The notes: a model not told the origin generated them from the letters alone. A stretch of 64,000 nt of DNA from Streptomyces sp. NBC_00376 (GCF_036077095.1 NZ_CP107960.1:744001-808000); one strand, 5' to 3'. Positions 45,528-55,066 are shown, numbered from the stretch's first letter. Program-made: numbers and translations.

Positions 45528-46088
45528 CTACCCAGGAAACGGGGAGACCGCCTGTCCGTCGGTCAGCGCGTTGAGCCGTGCGGCCGCGTTGTCGTCGAGG
45601 AAGAAGAGCGTCATGGCTTGGCCATTGTGCCGGACGTGGAAGCGCCGGTCCCCGTGTTCCAGTTCGTCGATGAGATAGCCGACCACCATCAGGTCGGCCC
45701 AGTCGTCCCTGACTTCGATGGGCCAGTTGACCCGCCGGCCGTCGGCCGAGTACTCGATCCACGCCTCTTCCGCGCCGAGGTCGACGTGGTCCCGCAGGCC
45801 GGACAGGGCATCTGGCAGGCCAGTGATCCGGCACAGCTGCCGGGCGATCGCCACGTACGAACCCGGGCCTCGGACGCACTCGGTGTCGAAGTGCCACGCC
45901 CGGTCGCAGAACCACCGTTCCCACGGCTCGTCCTCGACCGCGCAGCCCAGTGCGAACAGCACCAGGTCGAAGGGCTTGCATTCGTACGCCTCCCGCGGCC
46001 ACGAGTACAGCAACTCGTCCACGGTCCGGCCGGCCGCGAGCGGCAGCCCCAGCTCCGCCAGCCTGTCCAGCTGATCTTCAAGACGCAT
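45528..46088 (-). CDS. Conserved hypothetical protein, 186 aa
   Basis: The protein begins MRLEDQLDRLAELGLPLAAG at the ATG at 46088; a TTG at 46118 would add ten residues. It is acidic, soluble and rich in Trp (SWPREAYECKPFDLVLFALG, WERWFCDRAWHFDTEC). It has no family I can name with confidence. The pattern resembles Streptomyces proteins used in immunity-like or SMI1-like settings, but that is only an impression. Confidence 0.6.
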   Translation of the reverse strand: MRLEDQLDRLAELGLPLAAGRTVDELLYSWPREAYECKPFDLVLFALGCAVEDEPWERWFCDRAWHFDTECVRGPGSYVAIARQLCRITGLPDALSGLRDHVDLGAEEAWIEYSADGRRVNWPIEVRDDWADLMVVGYLIDELEHGDRRFHVRHNGQAMTLFFLDDNAAARLNALTDGQAVSPFPG

Positions 46089-46484
46089 GACCGGGATCGT
46101 AACCGCCGCTTCGGACAACGCGCTTGAGTGTGATCAATCGGCCCTACGTTCCTGGGACGGGATGGTCGAGTCATTCGTAGGGTTGGATACCGTGCTGGTC
46201 TACCCGATCCAGGCAGTTTCGATTGGATCACTGCCGCTGACCGAGGCGGTCGTTGAAGATGTCCGTGTGACTGACCGCATCAGCGCTCTGCCTCGCCCTC
46301 GTTCTCACCGCCGGACAGGCGGTGACGCACCCGCAATTGCCCAGCAGGACTACACGTCGCGGGCATCATCCTCTGGTCCGCCCGATGATCCGATACGAAA
46401 CGGCCCAGGGCCTTGCGAGGGCACCCCCGCAGCGCCCGCTCCTCCCGCACCTTCTGGGACCCGGTGGGCCGGCCCCGCCGGGTT
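46089..46484. other. 396-bp intergenic stretch with a hairpin
   Basis: A perfect 8-base stem TCACCGCC/GGCGGTGA with loop GGACA lies at 46305-46325. A GC-rich stretch before 46484 may be the terminator of the following minus-strand ATPase gene. No gene is seen. Confidence 0.45.
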
Positions 46485-46931
46485 TCAGGCCGTCTGCGGC
46501 AGCAGCCGCAGATCGGTGGACACGGTGGTGCCCGCGGCGGTCGTGCGGACGGCGGGATCGCCGCTGTACGCGGCGACGATGTCCAGCCCGCGACCGCATT
46601 CCGCGTCGGCGGGGGCCGGACCGGGACGGTCGTGTCCCTCCGGCCGCCAGTGCCCCCGGTCCCGGACCTCGATCCTCAGCACGCCGTCACGGATGTGCAG
46701 GCAGAGGGTGACGTCGTCGCTGGTGGCATGGATGACGGCATTGGTGACGAGTTCGGCGACCACGATGGCCACGGCTTCGCGAACATCGCCGGAGAGTTCC
46801 CACCGGTCGACGGCCGCCCCGGCGAAACGGCGCAGGAACGGCACGGACGACGGGATCGCCTCCCGTGTGCAGACGGCCCGGAACGGCGCTCCTTCCGCGG
46901 ACGGGCCGCGGCAAGGTGACGTGATGGTCAT
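46485..46931 (-). CDS. Anti-sigma-type ATP-binding regulatory protein (HATPase_c_2, RsbW-like)
   Basis: The 148-residue protein has the GHKL elements VVAELVTNAVIHA (N-box), LRIEVRDRG (G1 box) and GRGLDIVAAYS (G2 box). Such small stand-alone ATPases are abundant in Streptomyces and bind or phosphorylate sigma-factor antagonists. The target is unknown, since no sigma factor or antagonist gene is adjacent. The ATG at 46931 begins MTITSPCRGPSAEG. Confidence 0.88.
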   Translation of the reverse strand: MTITSPCRGPSAEGAPFRAVCTREAIPSSVPFLRRFAGAAVDRWELSGDVREAVAIVVAELVTNAVIHATSDDVTLCLHIRDGVLRIEVRDRGHWRPEGHDRPGPAPADAECGRGLDIVAAYSGDPAVRTTAAGTTVSTDLRLLPQTA

Positions 46932-47050
46932 GGGGTACTCCGTCGGTGCTCGTGTGCCCGGCGGTGCGGGCGGGCGGCCGGTCGCCTGCGCTTGCGCGGG
47001 CGGACCGGCGTATCCCACGATGCCCTGCCCGCACCGATAGAGTCCAAGAC

Positions 47051-48550
47051 TCACTTCCCATAGATCGCATTGTCGGCATCTATGGCTCTGCGGCTCGCGG
47101 GGCGGCCGGGCCCGGGCAGGGTGGGCCGTGCGGGCGTACGGGCGAGCACGGCCGTCACGACGGCTGCGAGCAGCAGAGCGATCAGGGGGAACCAGACGGC
47201 GGCGGTGAAGCCGTGCAGTGTGGCCGCCCGCGCGCTGCCGTGGAACGCGGTGGCGGCGCTCGCCGCGACGGTGTTGAAGACGGCGGAGCCGATGGAACCA
47301 CCCACCTGCTGGGCCGAGTTGACGGAGGCCGAGGCGATTCCGGCGTCCTGCGCGGGTACGTTGGAGGTCGCCCCGGTCATGATGGCGAGGAAGCTGGCAC
47401 CGTTCCCGACACTGAAGGTGACCAGCGCGGGGAGGACGTTCGCGGCATAGCTGGAGTCCGGTGTCAGGAGGGCGAGCTGGAGCAGACCGCAGGCCGAGAT
47501 GGACAGACCCGCCGTCATCATCACGCGGGGACCGAACCGGGGCAGCAGCCGCGTGCCGATCTGGGTGGCCGTGGCGGTGGTGACGAGGCTGACCGGCAGG
47601 AAGCCGAGACCGCCGGCCAGTGCGGACCAGTCCAGGACGGTCTGCAGGTAGTAGGTGAGGAACAGGGAGACGGAGAGTTGTCCCATCATGAGCGCTCCCC
47701 CGGCCACCAGCGACGCCACACGGCGACCGTCGCGCATCAGCCGCGGCGGCAGCAGGGGCGCCGCGGCGCGGGTCTGCCAGTACGCGAAGGCGACGAGCAG
47801 TGCGGCGCCGCCGACGAGGGTGCCCAGCACCGAGGGGGCCGACCAGCCGTGCGCCTCGGCCTGGCTGCAGCCGTACACCATGGCCGTCAGCCCGCCGCAG
47901 CCCAGCACGGCACCGGCGACGTCGATGCGTCCGTGCAGGCGCTGCGAGTGGTCCGGGGGCATCCAGGCGCTGCCGAGGAGCGCGGTGAGGGCGATCGGCA
48001 CATTGGCCAGAAGGCACCAGCGCCATCCGAACCACTCGGTGAGCGCCCCGCCCAGCACGACACCCAGGGATGCTCCGGCCCCGCCGAGGGCGCCGAAGAC
48101 GGCGATCGCACGGCGTCGCTCGCCGGGGTCGGTGAAGGTGGTCGCGACGAGCGCGAGGGCGGAGGCGGCGAGCAGTGCGGCGAAGGCGCCCTGCACGGCA
48201 CGGGCGGCGAAGAGGGCCTGCGCGGTGGGTGCCGCGCCCGCCGCGGCGGAGGCGACCGCGAACCCGAGCAGGCCGGCGGTGAACACCCGCTTGCGTCCGA
48301 GGTGGTCGGCGAGCCTCCCGGCGAGCAGCAGCAGCCCGCCGAACGCGACGGTGTAGGCGGTGACCACCCAGGGGCGGTCGCCGTCGCTCATGTCCAGTTC
48401 GCTCTGCAGCGACGGCAGGGCCACGTTCACGATCGTGCTGTCCAGCAGAATCATCAGCTGGGCCAGCCCCAGAACGCCCAGGGCCCACCAGCGCTCGGGA
48501 TGCGGGTGCGGCGACGGCAGGGAGCTGTGGGGAGAAGCGGAACCAGGCAT
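47051..48550 (-). CDS. MFS drug-efflux transporter, DHA2 (EmrB/QacA) family
   Basis: The 499-residue protein has about fourteen hydrophobic segments. It has LMILLDSTIVNVALPSLQ (DHA2 motif D1), LLLAGRLADHLGRKRVF (motif A) and GGAGASLGVVLGGALTEWFGWRWCL (motif C). It exports small hydrophobic compounds using the proton gradient. The ATG at 48550 lies only six bases from a TTTGTATACCAAA operator-like site, so the mRNA leader must be very short. It is divergent from the PHP-type hydrolase gene. Confidence 0.9.
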   Translation of the reverse strand: MPGSASPHSSLPSPHPHPERWWALGVLGLAQLMILLDSTIVNVALPSLQSELDMSDGDRPWVVTAYTVAFGGLLLLAGRLADHLGRKRVFTAGLLGFAVASAAAGAAPTAQALFAARAVQGAFAALLAASALALVATTFTDPGERRRAIAVFGALGGAGASLGVVLGGALTEWFGWRWCLLANVPIALTALLGSAWMPPDHSQRLHGRIDVAGAVLGCGGLTAMVYGCSQAEAHGWSAPSVLGTLVGGAALLVAFAYWQTRAAAPLLPPRLMRDGRRVASLVAGGALMMGQLSVSLFLTYYLQTVLDWSALAGGLGFLPVSLVTTATATQIGTRLLPRFGPRVMMTAGLSISACGLLQLALLTPDSSYAANVLPALVTFSVGNGASFLAIMTGATSNVPAQDAGIASASVNSAQQVGGSIGSAVFNTVAASAATAFHGSARAATLHGFTAAVWFPLIALLLAAVVTAVLARTPARPTLPGPGRPASRRAIDADNAIYGK

Positions 48551-48556
48551 GGCTTT

Positions 48557-48569
48557 TTTGTATACCAAA
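48557..48569. promoter_or_regulatory. GntR-like operator upstream of the MFS gene
   Basis: TTTGTATACCAAA is a near-palindrome similar to the TGGTATACCA site upstream of allH. Read on the minus strand it follows a TATCAT that could be the -10 box, so a bound repressor would block the start of transcription. Confidence 0.45.
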
Positions 48570-48635
48570 TGATAGCCATCGGGCAAAGAAATCCCCTGGC
48601 ACAGGCTCGACAAGGACGGCGGAGGTCGCACACGG

Positions 48636-49643
48636 ATGGACAATGGGATACGAAATCTTCCGCCGGAGGCTCCGCCGGTACGGGTGGCCGGCCGGGGGCG
48701 CGGTTGGTACCGCGGTGACTGTCATGTGCATTCGGTGCACTCGGACGGCGAGCTGACACCGCAGGAGCTCACGGCCGCCGCCCGGTTGGCGGGGCTCGAT
48801 TTCCTGGCGACCACCGAACACAACACCGCCGAGGCGCACGGCGTCTGGTGCCGGCCCGCCGGTGACGATCTGCTGGTGATCCTCGGCGAAGAGGTCACCA
48901 CCCGGACGGGACACTGGCTCGCGCTGGGTATCCGCCCCGGCCAGGTCGTCGACTGGCGGTACGGGGTGCGGGACGGGCGGATCGGAGGGCATCTGGACGA
49001 GGTGCACCGGGCCGGTGGGCTGTGCGTGGCCGCCCATCCGCACGCACCGTACGCCTCGGGCACCTTCATGTATCCGTACCAGGGGTTCGATGTGGTCGAG
49101 GTGTGGAACGGGGCGTGGAGCTCGGACGTGCCGTGGAACGCCGACAACGAGGCGGCCCTGGCCGAGTGGGGGCGCGGCCTGGCCGCGGACATCCACCGGG
49201 GGCGTTGGCGGCCGGCCATGGGCAACAGCGATACGCATCTGACGGGCCAGATGGGGGTCCCGCACACCGTCGTGCTGGCCGAGGAGCTGAGCGCCGAAGC
49301 GGTCCTCGCCGGGATCCGGGCCGGCCGGAGCTGGATCGCCGGATCGGCCGCCGTCGAGCTGTCGTGCACCGCCTCGGCCGGTGGCCGCAGCGCCGGAATC
49401 GGTGAGCGGCTGATGGCGGGCGACGCACCGGCCGTGGTGCGGGTGGACGTACGGGGTGTGCCCTCGGGCACGGTCGTCTTCCACACCGAGCAGGGCGTGG
49501 CGCATCGCGCGTCGTTGCCCGGATCGGGAGCGGGCACCGTGGAGTGGCGCACCCGTACGGCGGACTCCGCGTTCGTCCGTATCGAGGTGCGCCATCCCGA
49601 CGGGCAGATGGCGGCGCTCTGCAACCCGGTCGTCCTGGCCTGA
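48636..49643 (+). CDS. CehA/McbA-type PHP metallohydrolase
   Basis: The 335-residue protein has the PHP-type metal motif GDCHVHSVHSDGE (His30, His32) and later CVAAHPHAPYASG and MGNSDTHLTGQMG, the usual His and Asp metal ligands. The CehA/McbA group includes carbaryl hydrolase, but most members have unknown phosphoester or ester substrates. There is no signal peptide. It is divergent from the MFS exporter, and detoxification followed by export is a possible link. Confidence 0.82.
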   Translation: MDNGIRNLPPEAPPVRVAGRGRGWYRGDCHVHSVHSDGELTPQELTAAARLAGLDFLATTEHNTAEAHGVWCRPAGDDLLVILGEEVTTRTGHWLALGIRPGQVVDWRYGVRDGRIGGHLDEVHRAGGLCVAAHPHAPYASGTFMYPYQGFDVVEVWNGAWSSDVPWNADNEAALAEWGRGLAADIHRGRWRPAMGNSDTHLTGQMGVPHTVVLAEELSAEAVLAGIRAGRSWIAGSAAVELSCTASAGGRSAGIGERLMAGDAPAVVRVDVRGVPSGTVVFHTEQGVAHRASLPGSGAGTVEWRTRTADSAFVRIEVRHPDGQMAALCNPVVLA

Positions 49644-49660
49644 ACGAACCGGGACGCCGA

Positions 49661-51679
49661 CTATGCCGGTGGCGCCAGGTGCTGCCACAGGAAGGTGTGC
49701 GTCAGCGCCTCGTTGTGGGCGGACTGTTCGTTGTCGCTGGCGCCCGCGTGCCCGCCTCCGGTGTTCTCGTGGAACAGGACCGGGTGGCCGAGTTCGCGCA
49801 GCCGTGCCGCCGTCTTGCGGGCATGGCCGGGGTGGACCCGGTCGTCACGGGTGGAGGTGGTCAGGAGTACCGGCGGGTAGACCCGGTCCGCGGTGAGCCG
49901 GTGGTACGGGGAGAGCTCGCGAAGGTGCGGGAGGTCGGCCTCGTTGTCCGGGTTGCCGTACTCGGCGGTCCAGGACGCGCCGGCCAGGAGCTTGTGGAAG
50001 CGGAGCATGTCCAGCAGCGGTACCTGGGCGACGATCGCGCCGAACAGATGCGGGTAGCGGGTGAGCATCGCGCCCATGAGCAGGCCGCCGTTGCTTCCTC
50101 CCGCGGCGCCCAGCATGGCCGGGGTGGTGATACCGCGTGCGACGAGGTCCGTCGCGACGGCCGCGAAGTCCTCGAAGGCCCGCGGCCGGTCCGCGCCCAG
50201 CGCGGCCTGGTGCCAGTCCGGCCCGTACTCGCCGCCGCCCCGGATGTTGGCGATCACGTAGGTGCCACCGCGCTCCAGCCACGCCCGGCCCGTCACCGCG
50301 TCGTAGGAGGGGATGAGCGGTACCTCGAAGCCGCCGTAGCCGTAGAGCAGCGTGGGGCCGGGGGTGGCGGGAGAGTGTCCGGGGCCGATCACGAAGTAGG
50401 GCACCCGGGTGCCGTCCTGGGAGGGCGCGAAGAACTGCTCCACCGTCAGGCCGGCCGTGTCGAAGCGGGCCGGAGCCTGCTTGAGGATCTCGGATTCGGC
50501 GCCGATCCGCCCGTGGTGGAGGGCGGACGGCTGGAGGAACCCGGACACGTCCAGGAAGTACTCGTCGGAGACGTCGGGGTCCGTGTCCACGACCGTGACG
50601 CGGGAGAGTGCCGGGACGTCCGCGAGCGGCTTGCGCTCCCATCCGCCCCCGGGGGTGGGGGTGAGGACCTCGATGTGGGTGCTGACGTCGCACATCGTCT
50701 CCAGGATCAGATGGCGGCGGGTCCAGGAGTGCCCGGCCAGAGCCGTCCGCTCGTCCGGGGTGAACAGCACCTGTGCGGTGCGGTCACCGGCCAGGAAGGC
50801 GTCGAAGTCGAACGCCAGCAGGGAGCCCGCCGGCTGTCCGAGCCAGTCGGACTTCAGGGTGACGATCAGATGGCGGCGGTGGGCGTAGGCGTTGGCGTCG
50901 TCGGGGACGTCGATCCTGACGAGCGAGGCGTCGGAGGTCACGAGGTAGGTCTCGCTGCGGAAGAAGTCCAGCCACCGGGAGACGAAGTCCCGCTCGAAGC
51001 CGGGTGTGCTGTCGTGCCGTCCCCATGCCGCCACGTCTCCCGTCCCGGCCTCGAAGACCAGCGCGGCATCTTCCAGGGGTGTGCCGCGGCGCCATCTGCG
51101 TACCGTGCGCGGATAGCCGGCCTCGGTCAGCGATTCGGGACCGAGGTCCGCGCCGATGAAGACGGTGTCGGCGTCGATCCATCCGATCCGCGTCTTCGCC
51201 TCCCCCACGCGGAACCCGCCCTCGACGAAGGTACGGGTGGCGAGGTCGAACTCACGGACCACGACGGCGTCACCGCCGTCGCGCGACAGGCACACCAGTG
51301 CCCGGTCGTGGTCGGGGCGGCGCACCTGCGCGCCCGCCCACACCCACTTCTCGCCCTCCGCCGCGGCGAGCGCGTCGACGTCGAGAAGGACCTCCCAGTC
51401 GGGCGATTCCTTGCGGTACTGCTCCGGCGTCGTGCGCCGCCACACACCACGCACCTGCCCGGCGTCCTGCCAGAAGTTGTAGAGGAACGCGCCGCGCCGG
51501 ACGGTGTAGGGAATCCGGTCCGAGGCGTCCAGCACCTCTCTCAGGCGCTCCTTCAGGTCGGCGAACCCGGCGTCGGCGGTCAGCGCCGCCGCCGTCTCGG
51601 CGTTCCGCTCGGCCACCCATGCGAGCGCGGCCTCGCCGTCGATGTCTTCCAGCCACAGGTACGAATCGTCATCAGTCAC
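49661..51679 (-). CDS. Prolyl oligopeptidase family serine peptidase (S9A)
   Basis: The 672-residue protein has an N-terminal beta-propeller-like part starting with DDSYLWLEDIDGEAALAWVAERN, and a C-terminal alpha/beta hydrolase part. The nucleophile is in GAAGGSNGGLLMG, the Asp in STRDDRVHPGHARK and the His in GGGHAGASD. It cleaves short peptides, mostly after Pro, in the cytoplasm. It is transcribed toward the PHP-type hydrolase gene with an 18-base gap between stops. Confidence 0.93.
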   Translation of the reverse strand: MTDDDSYLWLEDIDGEAALAWVAERNAETAAALTADAGFADLKERLREVLDASDRIPYTVRRGAFLYNFWQDAGQVRGVWRRTTPEQYRKESPDWEVLLDVDALAAAEGEKWVWAGAQVRRPDHDRALVCLSRDGGDAVVVREFDLATRTFVEGGFRVGEAKTRIGWIDADTVFIGADLGPESLTEAGYPRTVRRWRRGTPLEDAALVFEAGTGDVAAWGRHDSTPGFERDFVSRWLDFFRSETYLVTSDASLVRIDVPDDANAYAHRRHLIVTLKSDWLGQPAGSLLAFDFDAFLAGDRTAQVLFTPDERTALAGHSWTRRHLILETMCDVSTHIEVLTPTPGGGWERKPLADVPALSRVTVVDTDPDVSDEYFLDVSGFLQPSALHHGRIGAESEILKQAPARFDTAGLTVEQFFAPSQDGTRVPYFVIGPGHSPATPGPTLLYGYGGFEVPLIPSYDAVTGRAWLERGGTYVIANIRGGGEYGPDWHQAALGADRPRAFEDFAAVATDLVARGITTPAMLGAAGGSNGGLLMGAMLTRYPHLFGAIVAQVPLLDMLRFHKLLAGASWTAEYGNPDNEADLPHLRELSPYHRLTADRVYPPVLLTTSTRDDRVHPGHARKTAARLRELGHPVLFHENTGGGHAGASDNEQSAHNEALTHTFLWQHLAPPA

Positions 51680-51777
51680 GAGTCGAATTGTGCAGGCACG
51701 GCCCGCGTACCGAGAAACACATCCACTCGTCCCGCGCCCGGTCGGCGCCGCTGCGCACCGCCGACCGGGCAGGGGTT

Positions 51778-52566
51778 TCAGCGGCGGGTCCGCTGCGGCC
51801 TCCAGCCCGGGTGGGGCACCGCGGCCAGCAGGGCCTTGGTGCAGTCCGTCTCCGGCGCGCGCAGCAGCTGTGGTGTCGGGCCGCGTTCCACCACCCGGCC
51901 GCCACGCATCACGATCGCGGTGTCACTGATCTGATGGACGACGGCCAGGTCGTGGGAGATGAAGACATAACTGATTCCGCTCCGCTCACGGATGTCGGCG
52001 AGGAGGTTGAGGATCTGGGCCTGGATGGACACGTCGAGCGCCGCCACCGCCTCGTCCAGGACGAGCACCTGCGGTTCGACGGCGATCGCACGCGCGATGG
52101 CGACGCGCTGGCGCTGTCCGCCCGAGAGCTGGCGGGGCAGCATTCCGGCATGCCGTTCGGCCAGCCCCACCGATTCCAGGAGTTCCAGCGTCCGGGCTCG
52201 CCGTTGCGTCTCCGTCATCGGGAAGTGCAGGGCGAGGCTGGTCCCGATGACCGTGCCGATGCGTTGCAGGGGGTCGAGCGAGGAGTACGGGTCCTGGAAG
52301 ACGATCTGGATCTCCCTGGCCCGGCGGCGGCGCTCGGCGGAGGTGGCGCGGCGGTCGCGGACCCTGCCGCAGACGGTGACCGTTCCGCCGGCGGGGTGCT
52401 CCAGTCCGAGCAGCATGCGGGCGACCGTGGTCTTGCCGGAGCCCGACTCCCCCACGACCGCCAGTGATTCGCCCCGGGCGACGGTGAAGCTCACGTCGTC
52501 GACGGCGACCAGGTCCTTGGCAAACACCTTCCGCAGCCCCTCGGCCCTGATCAGGATGTCGCTCAC
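51778..52566 (-). CDS. Peptide ABC transporter ATPase (DppF/OppF type)
   Basis: The 262-residue ATPase has Walker A GESGSGKT, the signature LSGGQRQRVAIARA and Walker B VLVLDEAVAALDVS. It lacks the usual C-terminal Cys-rich extension seen in the plus-strand DppF. The GTG at 52566 overlaps the TGA of the preceding truncated dppD by four bases. It is the surviving end of a minus-strand operon whose 5' genes are missing. Confidence 0.88.
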   Translation of the reverse strand: MSDILIRAEGLRKVFAKDLVAVDDVSFTVARGESLAVVGESGSGKTTVARMLLGLEHPAGGTVTVCGRVRDRRATSAERRRRAREIQIVFQDPYSSLDPLQRIGTVIGTSLALHFPMTETQRRARTLELLESVGLAERHAGMLPRQLSGGQRQRVAIARAIAVEPQVLVLDEAVAALDVSIQAQILNLLADIRERSGISYVFISHDLAVVHQISDTAIVMRGGRVVERGPTPQLLRAPETDCTKALLAAVPHPGWRPQRTRR

Positions 52567-52688
52567 AGCTCCTCCGTTCGTACGCAGGCGACCCGGGACC
52601 CGCTGATCTCGCGCAGCTCGGGCCGTGCGGTCCGGCACTGCGGTGCGGCGTGGGCGCAGCGCGGTTGGAAGGCGCAGCCGGGTGGCGC
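52563..52688 (-). pseudogene. DppD-type ATPase, C-terminal fragment only
   Basis: About 40 residues remain: APPGCAFQPRC, AHAAPQC and SGSRVACVRTEEL. This is the Cys-rich oligopeptide/dipeptide-transporter C-terminal motif of DppD. Everything upstream, including Walker A and B, is absent. The sequence switches at about 52688 to a plus-strand DppB fragment, so a rearrangement has cut both genes. Confidence 0.8.
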
Positions 52689-53004
52689 GGACTTCATGCG
52701 GACCGCTCGCTCGAAGGGCCTGTCCCGGCGGAGCATCGTGTTCAAGCACGGCACGCGGGCCGGGATCACCCCGGTGGTCACCATGCTGGGCCTCGACATC
52801 GGCGGACTTCTGGGCGGCGCCGTGCTCACCGAGCAGATCTTCTCGGTGCCGGGTGTCGGATTCACCGCGGTGCACGCGGCACAGGCCGGCGACCTGCCGG
52901 TCACCATGGCCATCACCATGATGGCCGCGTTCTTCATCGTCGTCGCGAACGTCCTGGTCGACATCGCCTACGCGGTGATAGACCCGCGAGTGAGGATGGC
53001 CTGA
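52689..53004 (+). pseudogene. DppB-type permease, C-terminal fragment only
   Basis: The frame reads MRTARSKGLSRRSIVFKHG and then TPVVTMLGLDIGGLLGGAVLTEQIFSVPGVGF and VLVDIAYAVIDPRVRMA (landmarks), the last about a third of a DppB permease. The EAA loop and final helices are present, but the first four or so membrane segments are lost. An ATG at 52696 could start a short peptide. Its TGA overlaps the DppD start at 53004. No DppC gene lies between, contrary to the usual order. Confidence 0.85.
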
Positions 53005-54017
53005 TGACCACGCCCGAGCCGGCTCCCCTGCTGGCCGTCCGCGATCTGCGGGTGAGCTTCCCGACCGACGACGGCGTGGTGCACGCGGTCAACGGGATGG
53101 ACCTGACCCTGGCGCGCGGGGAGACCGTCGGTGTCGTCGGCGAATCCGGGTCCGGGAAGACCGTCACGAGTCAGGCCCTGATGGGCCTGCTCAAGGGCAC
53201 CTCGGCCACCGTCACCGGGCAGATCCTGCTGGACGGGCAGGATCTCAATGTGCTCGGCGAGGCAGGTATGCGGGCCTATCGTGGCAAGCGGATCGCGATG
53301 ATCTTCCAGGACCCGCTTTCGGCGATGCACCCCTTCTACCCGGTCGGAGCGCAGATCGCCGAGGCCTACCGGGTGCACAACGACGTGTCCAGGAAGGCCG
53401 CGGCGGCCGTCGCCGTCGACATGCTCGGCCGGGTCGGGATCCCCGATCCGGCACGCCGGTACTCCGCGTACCCGCACGAGTTCTCCGGCGGCATGCGGCA
53501 ACGCGCGATGATCGCCATGGCGCTGGTCTGCGAACCCGAGCTCCTGATCGCCGACGAGCCCACCACCGCGCTGGACGTCACCGTCCAGGCCCAGATCCTC
53601 GATCTGCTGGGCGAGTTGCAGGCCGAGACCGGGGCCTCGGTGATCCTGGTGACCCACGATCTCGGTGTGGTCGCCGAGGTGTGTCACCAGGTCGTGGTGA
53701 TGTACGGCGGCCAGTGCGTGGAACGGGCGACCGTCACCGACCTGTTCCGCAAACCACAACACCCCTACACCCAGGGGCTGCTGACCTCCATGCCTTCACT
53801 GGCACGGCGCTCCGAGCGGCTCAGCCCGATCCCGGGCTTCCCGCCGTCGCTGCTGGCGCTGCCCGAGGGCTGTCTGTTCGCGGACCGCTGCCCGAAGACG
53901 CACCTGGTGCCGGACGGAGCCTGCGGAACCCGGCGGCCGGCCCTGACCGGTCACGACGGGCACCTTTCGCGGTGCCACCTGAAGAGCCCGCAACCGGCCG
54001 GAGAGGCGACCCGATGA
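53004..54017 (+). CDS. Peptide ABC transporter ATPase (DppD/OppD type)
   Basis: The 337-residue protein has Walker A GESGSGKT, the signature SGGMRQRAMIAMAL, Walker B LLIADEPTTALDVT and the C-terminal extension GCLFADRCPKTH...C...GHDGHLSRCH. It is intact. It overlaps the truncated dppB by one base and the following dppF by four. The permease it served is broken or outside the window, so it is probably a partial transporter unless it shares permeases. Confidence 0.92.
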   Translation: MTTPEPAPLLAVRDLRVSFPTDDGVVHAVNGMDLTLARGETVGVVGESGSGKTVTSQALMGLLKGTSATVTGQILLDGQDLNVLGEAGMRAYRGKRIAMIFQDPLSAMHPFYPVGAQIAEAYRVHNDVSRKAAAAVAVDMLGRVGIPDPARRYSAYPHEFSGGMRQRAMIAMALVCEPELLIADEPTTALDVTVQAQILDLLGELQAETGASVILVTHDLGVVAEVCHQVVVMYGGQCVERATVTDLFRKPQHPYTQGLLTSMPSLARRSERLSPIPGFPPSLLALPEGCLFADRCPKTHLVPDGACGTRRPALTGHDGHLSRCHLKSPQPAGEATR

Positions 54018-55021
54018 CACCGCTGCTGCAGGTCACCGATCTGACCAAGCACTTCCCGATCCGATCCGGCGCGTTCCGCCCCGGCGCCTTCCGGTCCGGC
54101 GGCGGCGTGATCAAAGCCGTCGACGGTGTCAGCTTCTCGGTCGGGGCCGGCCAGACCCTCGGGCTGGTCGGCGAGTCCGGCTGCGGCAAGTCGACCACCG
54201 CCCGGCTGCTCATGCGGCTGCTGGAGCCCACCTCCGGGAGCATTCGGCTGGAGGGCCGGGAGATCGCCGAACTGCGCCGCTCCGAACTGCAGGAGTACCG
54301 GCGCCGGGTGCAGATGGTGTTCCAGAACCCCTCCTCCTCGCTCAACCCGCGCCAGTCCGTGGGCGGTGCGATCGCCGCACCGCTGGTGGCCCAGCGGATC
54401 ACACCGGCCGGCGGCGTCAAGGCCAAGGTGCGGGACCTGATGGACCGGGTCGGACTGCGCCCCGACCACTACAACCGCTTCCCGCACGAGTTCTCCGGCG
54501 GCCAGAAACAGCGCGTGGGCATCGCCCGTGCCCTCGCCCTGGACCCACAGCTGATCATCTGCGACGAGCCGGTGTCCGCGCTGGACGTCTCGGTGCAGGC
54601 ACAGGTGATCAATCTGCTGGAGGACATCCAGCGGGACACCGGGGTGGCGTACCTCTTCATCGCCCATGACCTGTCCGTGGTCGACCACTTCGCCGACCGC
54701 ATCGCGGTGATGTACCTGGGCCGGATCATGGAGTACGGAGACACCGCCGAGGTCTTCGACGCCCCTCGGCATCCCTATACCCGGGCGCTGCTGTCGGCCG
54801 TCCCGCAACCGGACCCGACGGCGGACCGTAGCGGACGGATCCGGCTGTCCGGCGATCTGCCCAGCCCGGCCGACCCACCGCGCGGCTGCGTGTTCCGGTC
54901 CCGGTGCCCGGCGCATCCGCTTCTCGGCCCGGAACAGCGGCAGTTGTGCACGGACAGTGTGCCCGGCGGCGACATCGCCTGCCACCACACCGATGCCGTC
55001 GCCGAGGCCGTGGCCCGTTAG
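54014..55021 (+). CDS. Peptide ABC transporter ATPase (DppF/OppF type)
   Basis: The 335-residue protein has Walker A GESGCGKST, the signature FSGGQKQRVGIARAL, Walker B LIICDEPVSALDVS and the C-terminal Cys-rich CVFRSRCPAHP...C motif. It overlaps dppD by four bases. It is convergent with lysA, with a hairpin terminator between the two genes. Confidence 0.92.
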   Translation: MTPLLQVTDLTKHFPIRSGAFRPGAFRSGGGVIKAVDGVSFSVGAGQTLGLVGESGCGKSTTARLLMRLLEPTSGSIRLEGREIAELRRSELQEYRRRVQMVFQNPSSSLNPRQSVGGAIAAPLVAQRITPAGGVKAKVRDLMDRVGLRPDHYNRFPHEFSGGQKQRVGIARALALDPQLIICDEPVSALDVSVQAQVINLLEDIQRDTGVAYLFIAHDLSVVDHFADRIAVMYLGRIMEYGDTAEVFDAPRHPYTRALLSAVPQPDPTADRSGRIRLSGDLPSPADPPRGCVFRSRCPAHPLLGPEQRQLCTDSVPGGDIACHHTDAVAEAVAR

Positions 55022-55066
55022 GCCGGACCGGGCCGGTGGATCCACCACGACTGCTGCCGGCGACCG

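Noticed and set aside
46485..49688. A 1067-codon open frame on the minus strand spanning three genes
   Set aside because: It is an antisense or out-of-frame shadow typical of GC-rich DNA; only the RsbW-like 148 residues at its end are real.
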